Assembly (NCBI GenBank): GCA_958448515.1
Contig: CAUDEF010000001.1
Coordinates: forward strand, 124,001 to 188,000
Length of the DNA stretch: 64,000 nt
Direction: 5' to 3'
Origin: an uncultured Phascolarctobacterium sp.
GTDB taxonomy: Bacteria > Bacillota > Negativicutes > Acidaminococcales > Acidaminococcaceae
The notes under the pieces were generated by a model. The model searched no databases and had not been told where the DNA came from. It worked only from the letters and a program-made list of their open reading frames with translations. This document shows positions 33,944-43,016 of the stretch, piece by piece; position 1 is the first letter of the stretch; every line of letters begins with the position of its first letter. The translations under genes were made by a program, and so were the position numbers.

Positions 33944-34877
33944 TGTTTTTTCCTCCTAATCTGAACATTTTTCTGCTAAGCTCCGCACTGCCGAACAAAC
34001 CTTGAGGACGGCGAAGCATTAACACAATCAAAGTAATAGAATAGATAATCATGCGCCATTCCGGATAATCGGACAGATACGCAGAGATAAAAGTCAGTAA
34101 AACAGCACCGGTAATAGCACCAGTCATGGATCCAAGACCACCAAGTACAACCATGGTCAGAATATCAAAGGAACGCATAAAGGTAAAGGAAGCAGGATGC
34201 GCCAGGAAGAAATAGTGGCTGAACAAAGCACCTGCAGTACCTGCAAAGGAAGCACCCAGAGTAAATGCCATTACTTTGTATTTAGTAGTATTGATGCCCA
34301 TGGTGTCTGCAGCAATTTCGTTTTCACGAATTGCCAGACAGCAGCGTCCCGGAGCAGAGTTTTTAAAGTTCTTAATAAAGAAGATGACAAAAATCATAAT
34401 CCAGAACACATAGGTAAAGTTGGTCATACGAGGAATGCCCATCAAACCGGAAGCACCGCCAACATAATCAATGTTGAGGATGCAGATACGGATAATTTCA
34501 CCAAGACCAAGAGTAGCAATTGCCAGATAGTCACCATTTAAACGCAGTGTCGGCAAGCCGATTAAAAAGCCAAGAATACCTGCGGAGATAGTACCTACTA
34601 CCAGAGCCAATTCATAGGGAAGACCAAGTTTAACAGTTATAATAGCACTTGTATATGCGCCTACAGCCATAAAACCTGCATGGCCGATAGAAAACTGACC
34701 TGTATAGCCATTGATAAGGTTAAGGCTGACAGAAAGAATAATATTGATACAGATTAAGATTATGTTAAGTTCCCAGAAGGGTCCTATAATTTCGCCAAAA
34801 ATCAGGCCTTGCACTACGGCAAAGACTGCTACGCAGGCAGCTATTGCTGTAAGATCATTTTTTCTTATGGGATTCAT
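33918..34877 (-). CDS. livM: Branched-chain amino-acid ABC transporter permease LivM
   Basis: About 319 residues with some nine hydrophobic segments. LivM motifs are NLINGYTGQFSIGHAGFMAVGAYTSA (about 52-77), LRLNGDYLAIATLGLGEI and the ATPase-contact loop AIRENEIAADTMGIN. I favour the ATG at 34877, after AGGTGG; a GTG at 34886 is possible. Pairs with LivH. Confidence 0.92.
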   Translation of the reverse strand: MNPIRKNDLTAIAACVAVFAVVQGLIFGEIIGPFWELNIILICINIILSVSLNLINGYTGQFSIGHAGFMAVGAYTSAIITVKLGLPYELALVVGTISAGILGFLIGLPTLRLNGDYLAIATLGLGEIIRICILNIDYVGGASGLMGIPRMTNFTYVFWIMIFVIFFIKNFKNSAPGRCCLAIRENEIAADTMGINTTKYKVMAFTLGASFAGTAGALFSHYFFLAHPASFTFMRSFDILTMVVLGGLGSMTGAITGAVLLTFISAYLSDYPEWRMIIYSITLIVLMLRRPQGLFGSAELSRKMFRLGGKNNGRAAEGK

Positions 34878-34886
34878 ACAAGCCAC

Positions 34887-35777
34887 CTACACTTTCTCAC
34901 GTACATTTTTACCCAGTAAACCGGCAGGTTTATAGAGCAGAATCAAAATCAGAATACCAAAAGCTGCTGCATCACGGAAGGTAGAGGAAATAAATCCGCT
35001 TACCATAGCTTCTACAACGCCAAGAATGATACCGCCGATCATAGCACCCGGGATAATGCCGATACCGCCAAGTACTGCCGCAACGAAGGCTTTCAGGCCG
35101 GGCATCATACCCATTAAAGGATCAATGGAGTTATAGTAAACGCCTACCAGAACGCCGCCTGCTGCTGCCAGAGCACTGCCCAAAGCAAAAGTCATGGAAA
35201 TAACGCGGTCAATGTTTATACCCATAAGTCTTGCTGCATCAGCATCAAAAGATACGGCACGCATAGCTTTGCCAGCTTTGGTCTGATTAACAATATATGT
35301 CAGTACAGCCATCAGGATAACAGCACTTACAAGAATAACAAGCTGCTGGCTGTTAGCAACCAAAGGTCCAAAATGATATACGGTAGGTTCAAAAACAGCC
35401 GGGAAAGTACGCGGCTGAGGAGAAACTATCAGCATCATACCATATTCCAAAAGGAAAGAAACACCGATTGCAGTAATCAAGATTGCAATACGGGGAGCAT
35501 TACGCATTGGTTTATAAGCAATTCTTTCAATAATAATACCAACAAGCCCAGCACAAATCATAGCAAAAATAATTGCAGGAATAAAAGACAATCCTAAATT
35601 AGTAGTGGCAAAAAAGCCAAAATACGCACCCAGCATATAAATATCACCGTGTGCAAAGTTGATTAACCTGATAATACCGTAAATCATAGTGTATCCCAGC
35701 GCTATTAACGCGTAAATACTACCTAAAGAAATACCGTTTATCAGCTGCTGAAAAAACTGATGAAGTAAGGTATCCAT
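34887..35777 (-). CDS. livH: Branched-chain amino-acid ABC transporter permease LivH
   Basis: A 296-residue permease: NGISLGSIYALIALGYTMIYG (about 14-34), RLINFAHGDIYMLGAY, and the ATPase-contact region KAMRAVSFDADAARLMGINID. GAGGGGGA precedes the ATG. Separated from the upstream binding-protein gene by a hairpin that could thin out transcription. Confidence 0.93.
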   Translation of the reverse strand: MDTLLHQFFQQLINGISLGSIYALIALGYTMIYGIIRLINFAHGDIYMLGAYFGFFATTNLGLSFIPAIIFAMICAGLVGIIIERIAYKPMRNAPRIAILITAIGVSFLLEYGMMLIVSPQPRTFPAVFEPTVYHFGPLVANSQQLVILVSAVILMAVLTYIVNQTKAGKAMRAVSFDADAARLMGINIDRVISMTFALGSALAAAGGVLVGVYYNSIDPLMGMMPGLKAFVAAVLGGIGIIPGAMIGGIILGVVEAMVSGFISSTFRDAAAFGILILILLYKPAGLLGKNVREKV

Positions 35778-35804
35778 AATATCCCCCTCTAATCACTTAA
35801 TATA

Positions 35805-35837
35805 AAAGGCTGTTGAATTTTTAAAACAACAGCCTTT
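35805..35837 (-). terminator. Partial terminator/attenuator between binding-protein gene and livH
   Basis: AAAGGCTGTTG/CAACAGCCTTT stem but a poor T run on the minus strand. It may allow read-through while keeping binding protein above permease. Confidence 0.65.
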
Positions 35838-35855
35838 GTTATTTTTAAAATAATG

Positions 35856-37037
35856 TTACGGATTTACTTTAGTTTTAAATGTTTGTTTGCCATCGATGTG
35901 TTCGATAATTACAGCACTCTTAACAGGGTTATGAGCTTCGTCGAATACAACATCACCGGAAACGCCTTTGAAACCGGAGGTTTTTGCCATAGCTTCAGCA
36001 ATCTTAGCCGGATCTGCAGAGTTAGCTTCTTTAATAGCGTTTGCTACAAGTTTTGCAGAATCATAAGCTAAAGCTGCGAAAACGTCAGGTCTTGCGTTGT
36101 AAGCTTTCTGATATTCTTCAACAAATTTTTTGTTGACTTCAGAATCATCATCAGGAGAATACAAGCTGGAAAAATAAGTATTGTTCAAAGCTTCTTTGCC
36201 GGCAATTTCAGGAAGTTTTGCACTATCCCAGCCATCGCCGCCAGCCATAGGAACGTTCAGACCAATTTCACGAGCCTGTTTCACAATCAGACCAACTTCC
36301 TGGTAGTAGCCAGGTACATAGATGAAGTCGGGGTTAGCCGCTTTAATCTTGGTCAGAGTAGATTTGAAATCTGTATCTTTCTGTAAGAAAGCTTCTTCAA
36401 TAACAACGCTGCCGCCGTTTTTCTCAAAGTTTTCTTTAAAGAATTTTGCTAAACCCTTAGAGTAGTCACTGGTATTATCAATCAAAACAGCAGCTTTTTG
36501 TACACCAAGATCTTTGGAAGCAAAGCTTGCCATTACAGTACCCTGGAACGGGTCAATAAAGCATGCACGATAGTTATAGGTTCTTGTTTTGCCACTGGAC
36601 GGATCCACAGTAATATCAGGGTTGGTACCCATCGGAGTAATACCTAAAACCTTAGCTCCATTGTTGATAGCAGAAGCTGCGATTACCGCGGAAGACTGGT
36701 TAGGTCCGATTACCGCTGCTACACTGTCCTGAGAAATGAGCTTTTGCATACCATTGGTAGCTTCAGATGCTTCTGATTTGGTATCGGCAATTACCAGTTC
36801 AAGTTTTTTGCCTCCCAAAACACCACCATTAGCATTAATTTCCTGGAAAGCCAGGTCAATGCCGTTTTTAGAAGAAATACCAAAGCTTGCGCTGCCGCCG
36901 GTCATTTCCAGCAGTCCGCCAATTTTTACTGTGTCTCCTGACGCTTTGCTGTCAGATCCTCCACCACAGCCACTGATTAATCCTGCTGTAAGCACACCTG
37001 CAGTCAGGATTGATAGTAAGTACTTACCTCTTTTCAT
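35856..37037 (-). CDS. Branched-chain amino-acid binding lipoprotein (second copy)
   Basis: A 393-residue type I periplasmic binding protein of the LivJ/LivK class. Lipobox LISGC with lipidated Cys24, then a Gly/Ser linker, then GGLLEMTGGSASFGISSKNGIDLA and a C-terminal VSGDVVFDEAHNPVKSA. It clearly resembles the protein encoded immediately upstream (37163-38332), so the two arose by tandem duplication. They may differ in ligand preference. Confidence 0.9.
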   Translation of the reverse strand: MKRGKYLLSILTAGVLTAGLISGCGGGSDSKASGDTVKIGGLLEMTGGSASFGISSKNGIDLAFQEINANGGVLGGKKLELVIADTKSEASEATNGMQKLISQDSVAAVIGPNQSSAVIAASAINNGAKVLGITPMGTNPDITVDPSSGKTRTYNYRACFIDPFQGTVMASFASKDLGVQKAAVLIDNTSDYSKGLAKFFKENFEKNGGSVVIEEAFLQKDTDFKSTLTKIKAANPDFIYVPGYYQEVGLIVKQAREIGLNVPMAGGDGWDSAKLPEIAGKEALNNTYFSSLYSPDDDSEVNKKFVEEYQKAYNARPDVFAALAYDSAKLVANAIKEANSADPAKIAEAMAKTSGFKGVSGDVVFDEAHNPVKSAVIIEHIDGKQTFKTKVNP

Positions 37038-37070
37038 TATTTATTCCCCCTCAATAAAATTTATCAAAAA

Positions 37071-37092
37071 AGGCATGATTAAAAACATGCCT
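37071..37092 (-). terminator. Hairpin terminator between the two binding-protein genes
   Basis: AGGCATG/CATGCCT stem with T runs on both strands; a likely partial terminator inside the liv operon. Confidence 0.7.
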
Positions 37093-37162
37093 TTTTTTAC
37101 TGAAACAAAATTTATCAATAAATAATGAGTTAAAATCAACAAAATTCACTAAAAATACTTAA

Positions 37163-38332
37163 TTAAAGGTTAATTTTTTCTTTAAGTGTAGGAGCACCAG
37201 TTTCCAGAGACAGAATCAGAGCACCCATAATCGGATTGTGGTTTTCGTCATAGGTCAGCTTGCCGTTAGCAACCTGCAGATCTTTGGTTGCAGCAATTGC
37301 TTTAGCCAGAGCAGAACCGTCAGTAGAACCAGCACGTTTAAGAGCATCAGCAAGAATCAAACCAGCATTGTAGCCTTGCATTGCAAAGATATCAGGATCT
37401 TTCTGATATTTTTCTTTGTACGCTTTGATAAATGCCTGAACTGCAGGATCCTGATCCTGAGTGGAGAATGCACTTACATAGTAGCAATCTTTCAAAGCAT
37501 CTTTGCCGGCAATTTCAGCCAGTTTAGGACTTTCCCAGCCATCGCTGCCCATCATGGGAACATTCAAGCCAATTTCACGAGCTTGTTTGATGATTTTGGA
37601 AACTTCTTCATAGTAACCAGGTACATAAATTGCTTCCGGGTTAGCAGCTTTAATTTTTGTCAAAGCAGCTTTGAAGTCTAAGTCTTTGGAAAGGAAAGCC
37701 TCTTTGGCAACAATAGTGCCGCCTTTGCCTTCCATAGTTTTTTGGAATACATCAGCCAAACCTTTGGAGTAATCACTGGAAGAATCAAAGAGAATTGCTA
37801 CATTTTTAACTTTCAGAGATTTATCAGCAAATTCAGCCATTACCTGACCCTGGAATGGATCAATAAAGCATGCACGGAACATATATTCCTTAACTTTACC
37901 ATCTTCTACAGTGATGCCAGGTGCTGTAGCACTCGGCGCGATTTGTGGAATTTTATTAGCAGCAGTAATAGGAGAAGATGCTGCTACACAGCCGCTGGTT
38001 GCAGGGCCTACAACAGCTACAACTTTATCCTGAGTTACCAGTTTGGTAACTGCATTGCCTGCTTCAGAAGGCTCAGATTTGTTATCACTTTCAACAACGG
38101 TAATTTTTTTGCCATTAATGCCGCCTTTAGCATTAACCTCATCTACAGCCATTTTAAAACCGGACAAAATGGACTTACCATAGTTAGCAACATTACCGGT
38201 CAACTCAAAAGAAGCACCTACTTTAATAGTATCGCCAGCAGTCTCCTTTTTCTCTCCGCCACAGCCGCTCAGTACAGAAGCAAAAACCATTGTTGCTAAT
38301 GCGGCGCTGGCAAACTTTTTCCAACTTTTCAT
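37163..38332 (-). CDS. Branched-chain amino-acid binding lipoprotein (first copy)
   Basis: About 389 residues with lipobox LSGC (Cys24), then IKVGASFELTGNVANYGKS and a C-terminal ANGKLTYDENHNPIMGAL. I chose the ATG at 38332, after AGAGGAAAG; the frame extends to 38365 but without a better ribosome site. First gene of the liv operon, under a strong promoter. Paralogue of the next gene. Confidence 0.9.
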   Translation of the reverse strand: MKSWKKFASAALATMVFASVLSGCGGEKKETAGDTIKVGASFELTGNVANYGKSILSGFKMAVDEVNAKGGINGKKITVVESDNKSEPSEAGNAVTKLVTQDKVVAVVGPATSGCVAASSPITAANKIPQIAPSATAPGITVEDGKVKEYMFRACFIDPFQGQVMAEFADKSLKVKNVAILFDSSSDYSKGLADVFQKTMEGKGGTIVAKEAFLSKDLDFKAALTKIKAANPEAIYVPGYYEEVSKIIKQAREIGLNVPMMGSDGWESPKLAEIAGKDALKDCYYVSAFSTQDQDPAVQAFIKAYKEKYQKDPDIFAMQGYNAGLILADALKRAGSTDGSALAKAIAATKDLQVANGKLTYDENHNPIMGALILSLETGAPTLKEKINL

Positions 38333-38415
38333 TTTTCTTTCCTCTTTTCCTTTTTTCTTTATCATTACCCTGTAATTATCATTTCGTTACATTACAATGG
38401 TAACTTATGCTACTC

Positions 38416-38445
38416 ATTATACCTATACACTTACACTATTGTCAA
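38416..38445 (-). promoter_or_regulatory. Promoter of the liv operon
   Basis: Minus-strand consensus TTGACA (38440-38445) and TATAAT (38416-38421), 18-base spacer, about 85 bases before the first gene. In the rest of 38333-38640 I see only a possible plus-strand TATAAT at 38604-38609 for the next gene, without a clear -35. Confidence 0.85.
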
Positions 38446-38640
38446 TAAAATTTATTATTTTTTATCTGTTTCTTGTTTTTTTAACTATAAACTGATACAT
38501 TTTTTATGTTTTATGTTTTTTAGTACTATATTTTCAGAATTTCGTCTACTGCAAACGCATTTTATTTGTATTATGTATACTGGAAGTACTTGAGTTTTTA
38601 TTGTATAATAGTTCTGTATTTTAAAAACGAGGTATTCAGT

Positions 38641-39054
38641 ATGAATTTTATTGCACTATTTTTTATCTGTATTAAAATGTATTCTTTTATCTATGCCCGT
38701 GAACTGGCTTATTTCATCCAAAGCTTTTCACTGATGCTGCAGGCCAGAAGAAAAAATCCAAAAATCAGACAAGTATTAATTGTCGATAAAAGCTCCATGT
38801 TTTTCGCCTTTTATTTTCTGGCAGATATTTTGTATATGTTCTACTGCATCTGGCTTATGTTTGATGATGCAACCTGGCAGCCGGGATGTATGCTTCTCAT
38901 TATCTCAGCTATGGAATCATATGCCATGCACACCCGCATTGCCGGAACATATAAAATTGACAGACTTGGTTTTACCTATCCGCAAGTTTGGTTTAAATAT
39001 GTTATGAGCGGTATGACTCTCTTTATTCTGCTTAATCTTTTTCAAAATACCTGA
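38641..39054 (+). CDS. Small membrane protein, unknown
   Basis: A 137-residue protein beginning at an ATG after an ACGAGG site. Hydrophobic segments lie at about 1-14, 56-78, 82-96 and 118-133, with basic loops (QARRKNPKIRQ). The frame is open further upstream to 38566, but that part is a non-coding-looking AT-rich region. The terminator at its end supports a real gene. Family not recognised. Confidence 0.6.
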   Translation: MNFIALFFICIKMYSFIYARELAYFIQSFSLMLQARRKNPKIRQVLIVDKSSMFFAFYFLADILYMFYCIWLMFDDATWQPGCMLLIISAMESYAMHTRIAGTYKIDRLGFTYPQVWFKYVMSGMTLFILLNLFQNT

Positions 39055-39071
39055 CAAATGTATAAATAAAA

Positions 39072-39094
39072 AAGACCTGAAAAATTTCAGGTCT
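39072..39094 (+). terminator. Intrinsic terminator
   Basis: AAGACCTGAAA/TTTCAGGTCTT stem followed by T, after the small membrane-protein gene. Confidence 0.85.
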
Positions 39095-39217
39095 TTTTTT
39101 GTGCTCTTATTTTATTTTGCATTTATTTGACTTTTAAGCCGTTTTTATATCAATTGTACATAAATATATTAACACATAAAAAACTCTTTTTAAAACGCAT
39201 TTAAACGCATGATTTTT

Positions 39218-39706
39218 TCACAGCAGTTTCTTCTCTTCTTCTGCCAGCACATAGCTTGATTTGCCATTTTTTACATCTTTGGCATAACAGCGGCTTTCTT
39301 CGCGTCCATAAATACTTGTTAAAATAACACCGTTATTTTTTTCATCTGCCAGCAAAATAGAATAACTCATTTCTCCGCCCATTGCATCAAAGGCATCATA
39401 TCTTTCTATTTTTACATTTTGAATACATGATTTTACCTGTTCACGCAAATTATCATGCTTATTTCTCAAATGCAGTACTTCTTCTTCCAGCTTGCTCAAA
39501 TTTTCCATATTTCTTGTAAGCACGGCATCAATATTCACATCTCCGCTGGAAGCTGTAAAAAACTCATATTTTTTCTGCAGTTTATTCAGGCTGTTTTTAA
39601 GTGCAGCCAAATACGCAAATAATATTACTATAAAAAGCAGTAACACACAGATAATAACAAATGCATTTTGATTAATAAGTAAATTTAAATTTTCCAAGTC
39701 TGCCAC
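39218..39706 (-). CDS. DUF4446 family membrane protein
   Basis: About 162 residues. One N-terminal membrane helix (about 15-36), a coiled-coil region (about 38-98), then the DUF4446 core with ERYDAFDAMGGEMSYSILLADEKNNG and VILTSIYGREESRCYAK. Family members usually sit next to parB in Firmicutes, as here. The start is either the GTG at 39706 or a TTG at 39697, which has the better-placed AAGG site. Function unknown. Confidence 0.85.
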   Translation of the reverse strand: MADLENLNLLINQNAFVIICVLLLFIVILFAYLAALKNSLNKLQKKYEFFTASSGDVNIDAVLTRNMENLSKLEEEVLHLRNKHDNLREQVKSCIQNVKIERYDAFDAMGGEMSYSILLADEKNNGVILTSIYGREESRCYAKDVKNGKSSYVLAEEEKKLL

Positions 39707-39709
39707 CTT

Positions 39710-40405
39710 CTATATAAAAAACTCTGCTGAAACAGCTGCCACAATTATTCCCGGCAGCATATTGCTGATTCTTATTTCAGTCATATGCAGCATATTTGTA
39801 CCAATTGCCATAATCATAACACCGCCGGCTGCTGTTATTTCTTTAAGTACCTCTGATGTAATAAACGGTTCTACAAATCCGGCAGCCAGTGTTATGCAGC
39901 CCTGATACAGTCCCACACTTACTGCTGAAAGCATTACGCCAACACCCATATTGGCAGCAAGCACCAGCGAAATAATACCGTCCAAAGTAGCCTTCGCATA
40001 CAAAGTAGTATGATCTCCGCCAAGACCGTCCTGAATGCTGCCAACTACTGCCATGGCACCAATACAAAACAGCAGAGAAGCTGATACAAAGCCTTCTGCT
40101 ATTTTTTTGGCAGCACTGGCTTCCCCGCTGGCAACTTTTTTGCCAACCCAGTCACCCAGCAAGTTAACATTTTTTTCAATCCCAACGGATTCACCTATAA
40201 TAGAGCCTATGACAAGGCTTACTATTGTAATAATAATATTCCCTGTCTGTAAAGCCATCTGAATGCCGATAACCAGAATACACAAAGCTATACCGCTCAT
40301 AATTGTCTGCTGCCATTTTTCCGGCAGACCTTTTTTTAACAGCAGGCCCAGCAAAGAACCGATGAATATTGCCGCAACATTGGCGACAGTTCCTAATCCG
40401 GGCAT
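39710..40405 (-). CDS. DUF554 family membrane protein (YdfK-like)
   Basis: A 231-residue membrane protein with about seven helices. GTVANVAAIFIGSLLGLLLKKGLPEKWQQT at the N-terminus and GDWVGKK and MAVVGSIQDGLGGDH in the middle are typical. Possible transporter, substrate unknown. It follows parB by 16 bases and precedes the DUF4446 gene by three, so it is in the parAB transcript. Confidence 0.88.
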   Translation of the reverse strand: MPGLGTVANVAAIFIGSLLGLLLKKGLPEKWQQTIMSGIALCILVIGIQMALQTGNIIITIVSLVIGSIIGESVGIEKNVNLLGDWVGKKVASGEASAAKKIAEGFVSASLLFCIGAMAVVGSIQDGLGGDHTTLYAKATLDGIISLVLAANMGVGVMLSAVSVGLYQGCITLAAGFVEPFITSEVLKEITAAGGVMIMAIGTNMLHMTEIRISNMLPGIIVAAVSAEFFI

Positions 40406-40421
40406 TTAATCCCCTCACTTT

Positions 40422-41417
40422 TTAAACATGCAGAATAGTTGTTTTCGTGCCAGCAGGAGGCTGCTTTTTATTCTGCAGTGCTTCATAAATTCTTTCCAGA
40501 TCTTCATCAGAATAGTATTCTATTTCAATGACACCTGATTTATTGCCTTCCTTATCAATTTTTTTCGGCAGAACCTTAACCTTTGTTCCCAAAAGTTCAA
40601 TAAGTCTGTTTTCAAATTCTACGCAAAATACATCTTTAGGCACCTGTTTTTTCTCAGCAGGTGCTTTTTGTTTTTCTTCCTGCATGGCTTCAACAATTTC
40701 GCGTACCACCTTAACCTGCTTGCCCTCTTTTAACCTGCGGACAACTTCTTCTGTAGTACGTGAGCTCCAGCCATTGGCAATAATTGCATCGGCAACTTCA
40801 CACTGCTGCTGTGCATCAAGAGCAAGAAGCTGTTTTACCTGACCCATAGTCAGCACCTCTTTGCTCAGATAATCCTGTACCTTCTGCGCCAGATTCAAAA
40901 GACGCAGAATATTTGCTACTGCAGCGCGGCTGCGTCCAACCTTGGCAGCAGCCTGCTCCTGAGTCAGATGGCATTCCTGCATAAGTCTTCTTAATCCCTG
41001 AGCTTCTTCAATAGGATTTAAGTCATGACGCTGAATATTTTCTACCAGCGCAATTTCCATCATCTGCTCATCAGTATACTCACGGAAAATTACCGGAACT
41101 TTTTTAATGCCTGCCATTTTAGCAGCACGCAGTCTTCTTTCGCCGGCAACCAGTTCCACAGATTTATTTTTGCGGCGAACAATTAAAGGCTGAACAATGC
41201 CAAATTCCTTAATGGAATCTGCAAGCTCCTGCAATTTTTCTTCATTAAATACATCACGCGGCTGATAAGGATTAGCCTTAATATCTTTAAGAGGTATTTC
41301 TTCTGTCAGAGATTCTTTCTCCTGCAGTGCAGTATCTTTGGTTTCGCTTGCAATAGGATTGGGATTTTCGCCAAAAATGGCACCTAAGCCTTTGCCCAAA
41401 CCACCTTTTTTATTCAT
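40422..41417 (-). CDS. parB: Chromosome-partitioning protein ParB (Spo0J)
   Basis: A 331-residue CTPase clamp that loads at parS. N-terminal KGGLGKGLGAIFGE is the ParA-stimulating segment. The CTP/parS domain has ANPYQPR, ELVAGERRLRAAKMAG and VENIQRHDLNPIEEA. The helix-turn-helix is LTQEQAAAKVGRSRAAVANILRLLNL, and a C-terminal dimer domain follows a linker. Overlaps parA by eight bases. Confidence 0.94.
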   Translation of the reverse strand: MNKKGGLGKGLGAIFGENPNPIASETKDTALQEKESLTEEIPLKDIKANPYQPRDVFNEEKLQELADSIKEFGIVQPLIVRRKNKSVELVAGERRLRAAKMAGIKKVPVIFREYTDEQMMEIALVENIQRHDLNPIEEAQGLRRLMQECHLTQEQAAAKVGRSRAAVANILRLLNLAQKVQDYLSKEVLTMGQVKQLLALDAQQQCEVADAIIANGWSSRTTEEVVRRLKEGKQVKVVREIVEAMQEEKQKAPAEKKQVPKDVFCVEFENRLIELLGTKVKVLPKKIDKEGNKSGVIEIEYYSDEDLERIYEALQNKKQPPAGTKTTILHV

Positions 41418-42171
41418 CGCCTACCACCTCTTTGGCCAGTTCCATATATACCTGGGCGCCTTTAGATTTATTATCATAATCAATAACAGGCTGTCCATGA
41501 CTGGGTGCCTCACTCAGACGCACATTGCGCGGTATAATAGTCTGATACATTTTGCTGCTGAAATATTTTTTTACTTCGCTGACAACATCCTGAGAAAGAT
41601 TGGTTCTGCTGTCAAACATTGTCATTACAACGCCTTCCAGTTTTAAAGCAGGATTGAGATTTCTCTGTACCAGCTGAATGGTATTCATCAGCATGGTAAC
41701 GCCTTCCAAAGCATAGAACTCGCACTGAATAGGAATAATTACAGAGCTTGAAGCAGTAAGTGCATTAATAGTTAACAATCCCAAAGACGGAGGGCAGTCA
41801 ATCAGCACATAATCATATTCATATTTAACACGTTCCAGCGCACTTTTCAGTCGTCCCTCTCTGTTCATCAGTGAAACCAGCTCAATTTCTGCGCCAGCCA
41901 GCTGAATAGTAGCAGGAACAAGATCAAGATTGCTGTATGCGGTATGTTTGATTGTATCTGCCATTGATATATCATTAATAAGATTATCGTAAACACATTT
42001 TTTTATATCTCTTTTATCAAAACCCAGACCACTTGTTGCGTTACCCTGAGGATCACTATCAACCAAAAGAACCTTTCTCCCCAAAGCTGCCAGACACGCT
42101 GCCAGATTAACGGCAGTTGTAGTTTTACCTACACCACCCTTCTGATTGGCAATAGCAATTACTTTTACCAA
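41410..42171 (-). CDS. parA: Chromosome-partitioning ATPase ParA (Soj)
   Basis: A 253-residue deviant-Walker ATPase. IANQKGGVGKTTTAVNLAA (about 6-24), then DSDPQGNATSGLG, and DCPPSLGLLT. It starts with TTG at 42171, seven bases after GAGGTG. A perfect parS lies about 90 bases upstream. Works with ParB to segregate origins and can modulate DnaA. Confidence 0.94.
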   Translation of the reverse strand: MVKVIAIANQKGGVGKTTTAVNLAACLAALGRKVLLVDSDPQGNATSGLGFDKRDIKKCVYDNLINDISMADTIKHTAYSNLDLVPATIQLAGAEIELVSLMNREGRLKSALERVKYEYDYVLIDCPPSLGLLTINALTASSSVIIPIQCEFYALEGVTMLMNTIQLVQRNLNPALKLEGVVMTMFDSRTNLSQDVVSEVKKYFSSKMYQTIIPRNVRLSEAPSHGQPVIDYDNKSKGAQVYMELAKEVVGDE

Positions 42172-42258
42172 AACAATTCACCTCTTGATTTTAAATATGT
42201 ACATTCTATTTTAGCATATTTTCACTTTTTCTTATACCTGTTTTAAGTAAATAATCCA

Positions 42259-42274
42259 TGTTTCACGTGAAACA
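42259..42274. other. parS: parS site 1
   Basis: Perfect 16-base palindrome TGTTTCACGTGAAACA, the ParB/Spo0J-binding consensus, between parA and the nucleotidyltransferase gene. Confidence 0.97.
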
Positions 42275-42286
42275 ATTACAATAATC

Positions 42287-42952
42287 TTAATATTTTATGA
42301 TATTTTCCTTGCTCCATTTATGCAAAAGCGCATGAATTTGAGTAATTTTCTCCTCATCAATACAAGCATTGCCTTTCAACAAATGATAATATTCAAGTAG
42401 CTGTTTTTCAATACCGCTTACTGCAGCCTCTAAGTCTGCATGTTTTCTAAGATATACATTATTATGATAGTAATACTGAGCCTGCATAACAAAAACAGTA
42501 GACTTTAATAAATCTTTCAAAATATCTAAATTATTATCATAAAGATAATTATCTATGCAGCCGTGATAAATATTACAGCTGCTTATTTTTATCATTTCTA
42601 AAACTGCAGCTGGAGTAATTTTATCTTTTAAAAAATCTAAATTTCTATACAAAGGCAGCGTATCCATATATAATTGATAAAGATCACCGGCATACCAGTT
42701 TTCAAGCTCTTTCTTTCCGCCAATGAAGCCACACATTTTATATTCAGATGATAATGCTGCCAGAAGCTGTTTGTATTTTATAATATCGTCAAAAGAGCAC
42801 TCTTTTAATATACATACTATATCAAGGTCACTTTCAGCAGCAGCTTCTCCTCTTGCATAGCTTCCCTGTATACCAATACAAAGCACGTTATCAGAAAAAG
42901 TTTTTAAAATTGCATCTTGCACAACAAGCAAAAATTGTTTTACATCTTTCAT
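42287..42952 (-). CDS. Nucleotidyltransferase-domain protein
   Basis: A 221-residue protein with the pol-beta-type motif GSYARGEAAAESDLDIV (about 30-46, with the paired Asp of DLD) followed by an alpha-helical C-terminal half, as in minimal nucleotidyltransferases with a HEPN-like partner or in streptomycin-adenylyltransferase relatives. The substrate is unknown. I chose the ATG at 42952, after GAGGTG. An in-frame start at 42991 would translate the parS site itself (MFHVKHQ). Its position between parA and noc is not part of the usual Bacillus order, so it may be an insertion. Confidence 0.75.
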   Translation of the reverse strand: MKDVKQFLLVVQDAILKTFSDNVLCIGIQGSYARGEAAAESDLDIVCILKECSFDDIIKYKQLLAALSSEYKMCGFIGGKKELENWYAGDLYQLYMDTLPLYRNLDFLKDKITPAAVLEMIKISSCNIYHGCIDNYLYDNNLDILKDLLKSTVFVMQAQYYYHNNVYLRKHADLEAAVSGIEKQLLEYYHLLKGNACIDEEKITQIHALLHKWSKENIIKY

Positions 42953-42964
42953 ATTACACCTCAA

Positions 42965-43000
42965 AAAAAGCTGATGTTTCACGTGAAACATCAGCTTTTT
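42965..43000 (-). terminator. noc terminator whose stem is a parS site
   Basis: An 18-base-pair perfect palindrome, AAAAAGCTGA plus parS plus its complement, with seven T on the minus strand. It lies 16 bases after the noc stop codon and 13 bases before the nucleotidyltransferase start codon. Confidence 0.85.
42975..42990. other. parS: parS site 2
   Basis: A second perfect TGTTTCACGTGAAACA, embedded in the terminator hairpin after noc. Confidence 0.97.
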
Positions 43001-43016
43001 AATCTCATTTCATATA

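Noticed and set aside
42287..42991. Longer nucleotidyltransferase starting at 42991 (MFHVKHQ...)
   Set aside because: The extra residues are only the translation of the parS palindrome; the ATG at 42952 has a GAGGTG site directly upstream.
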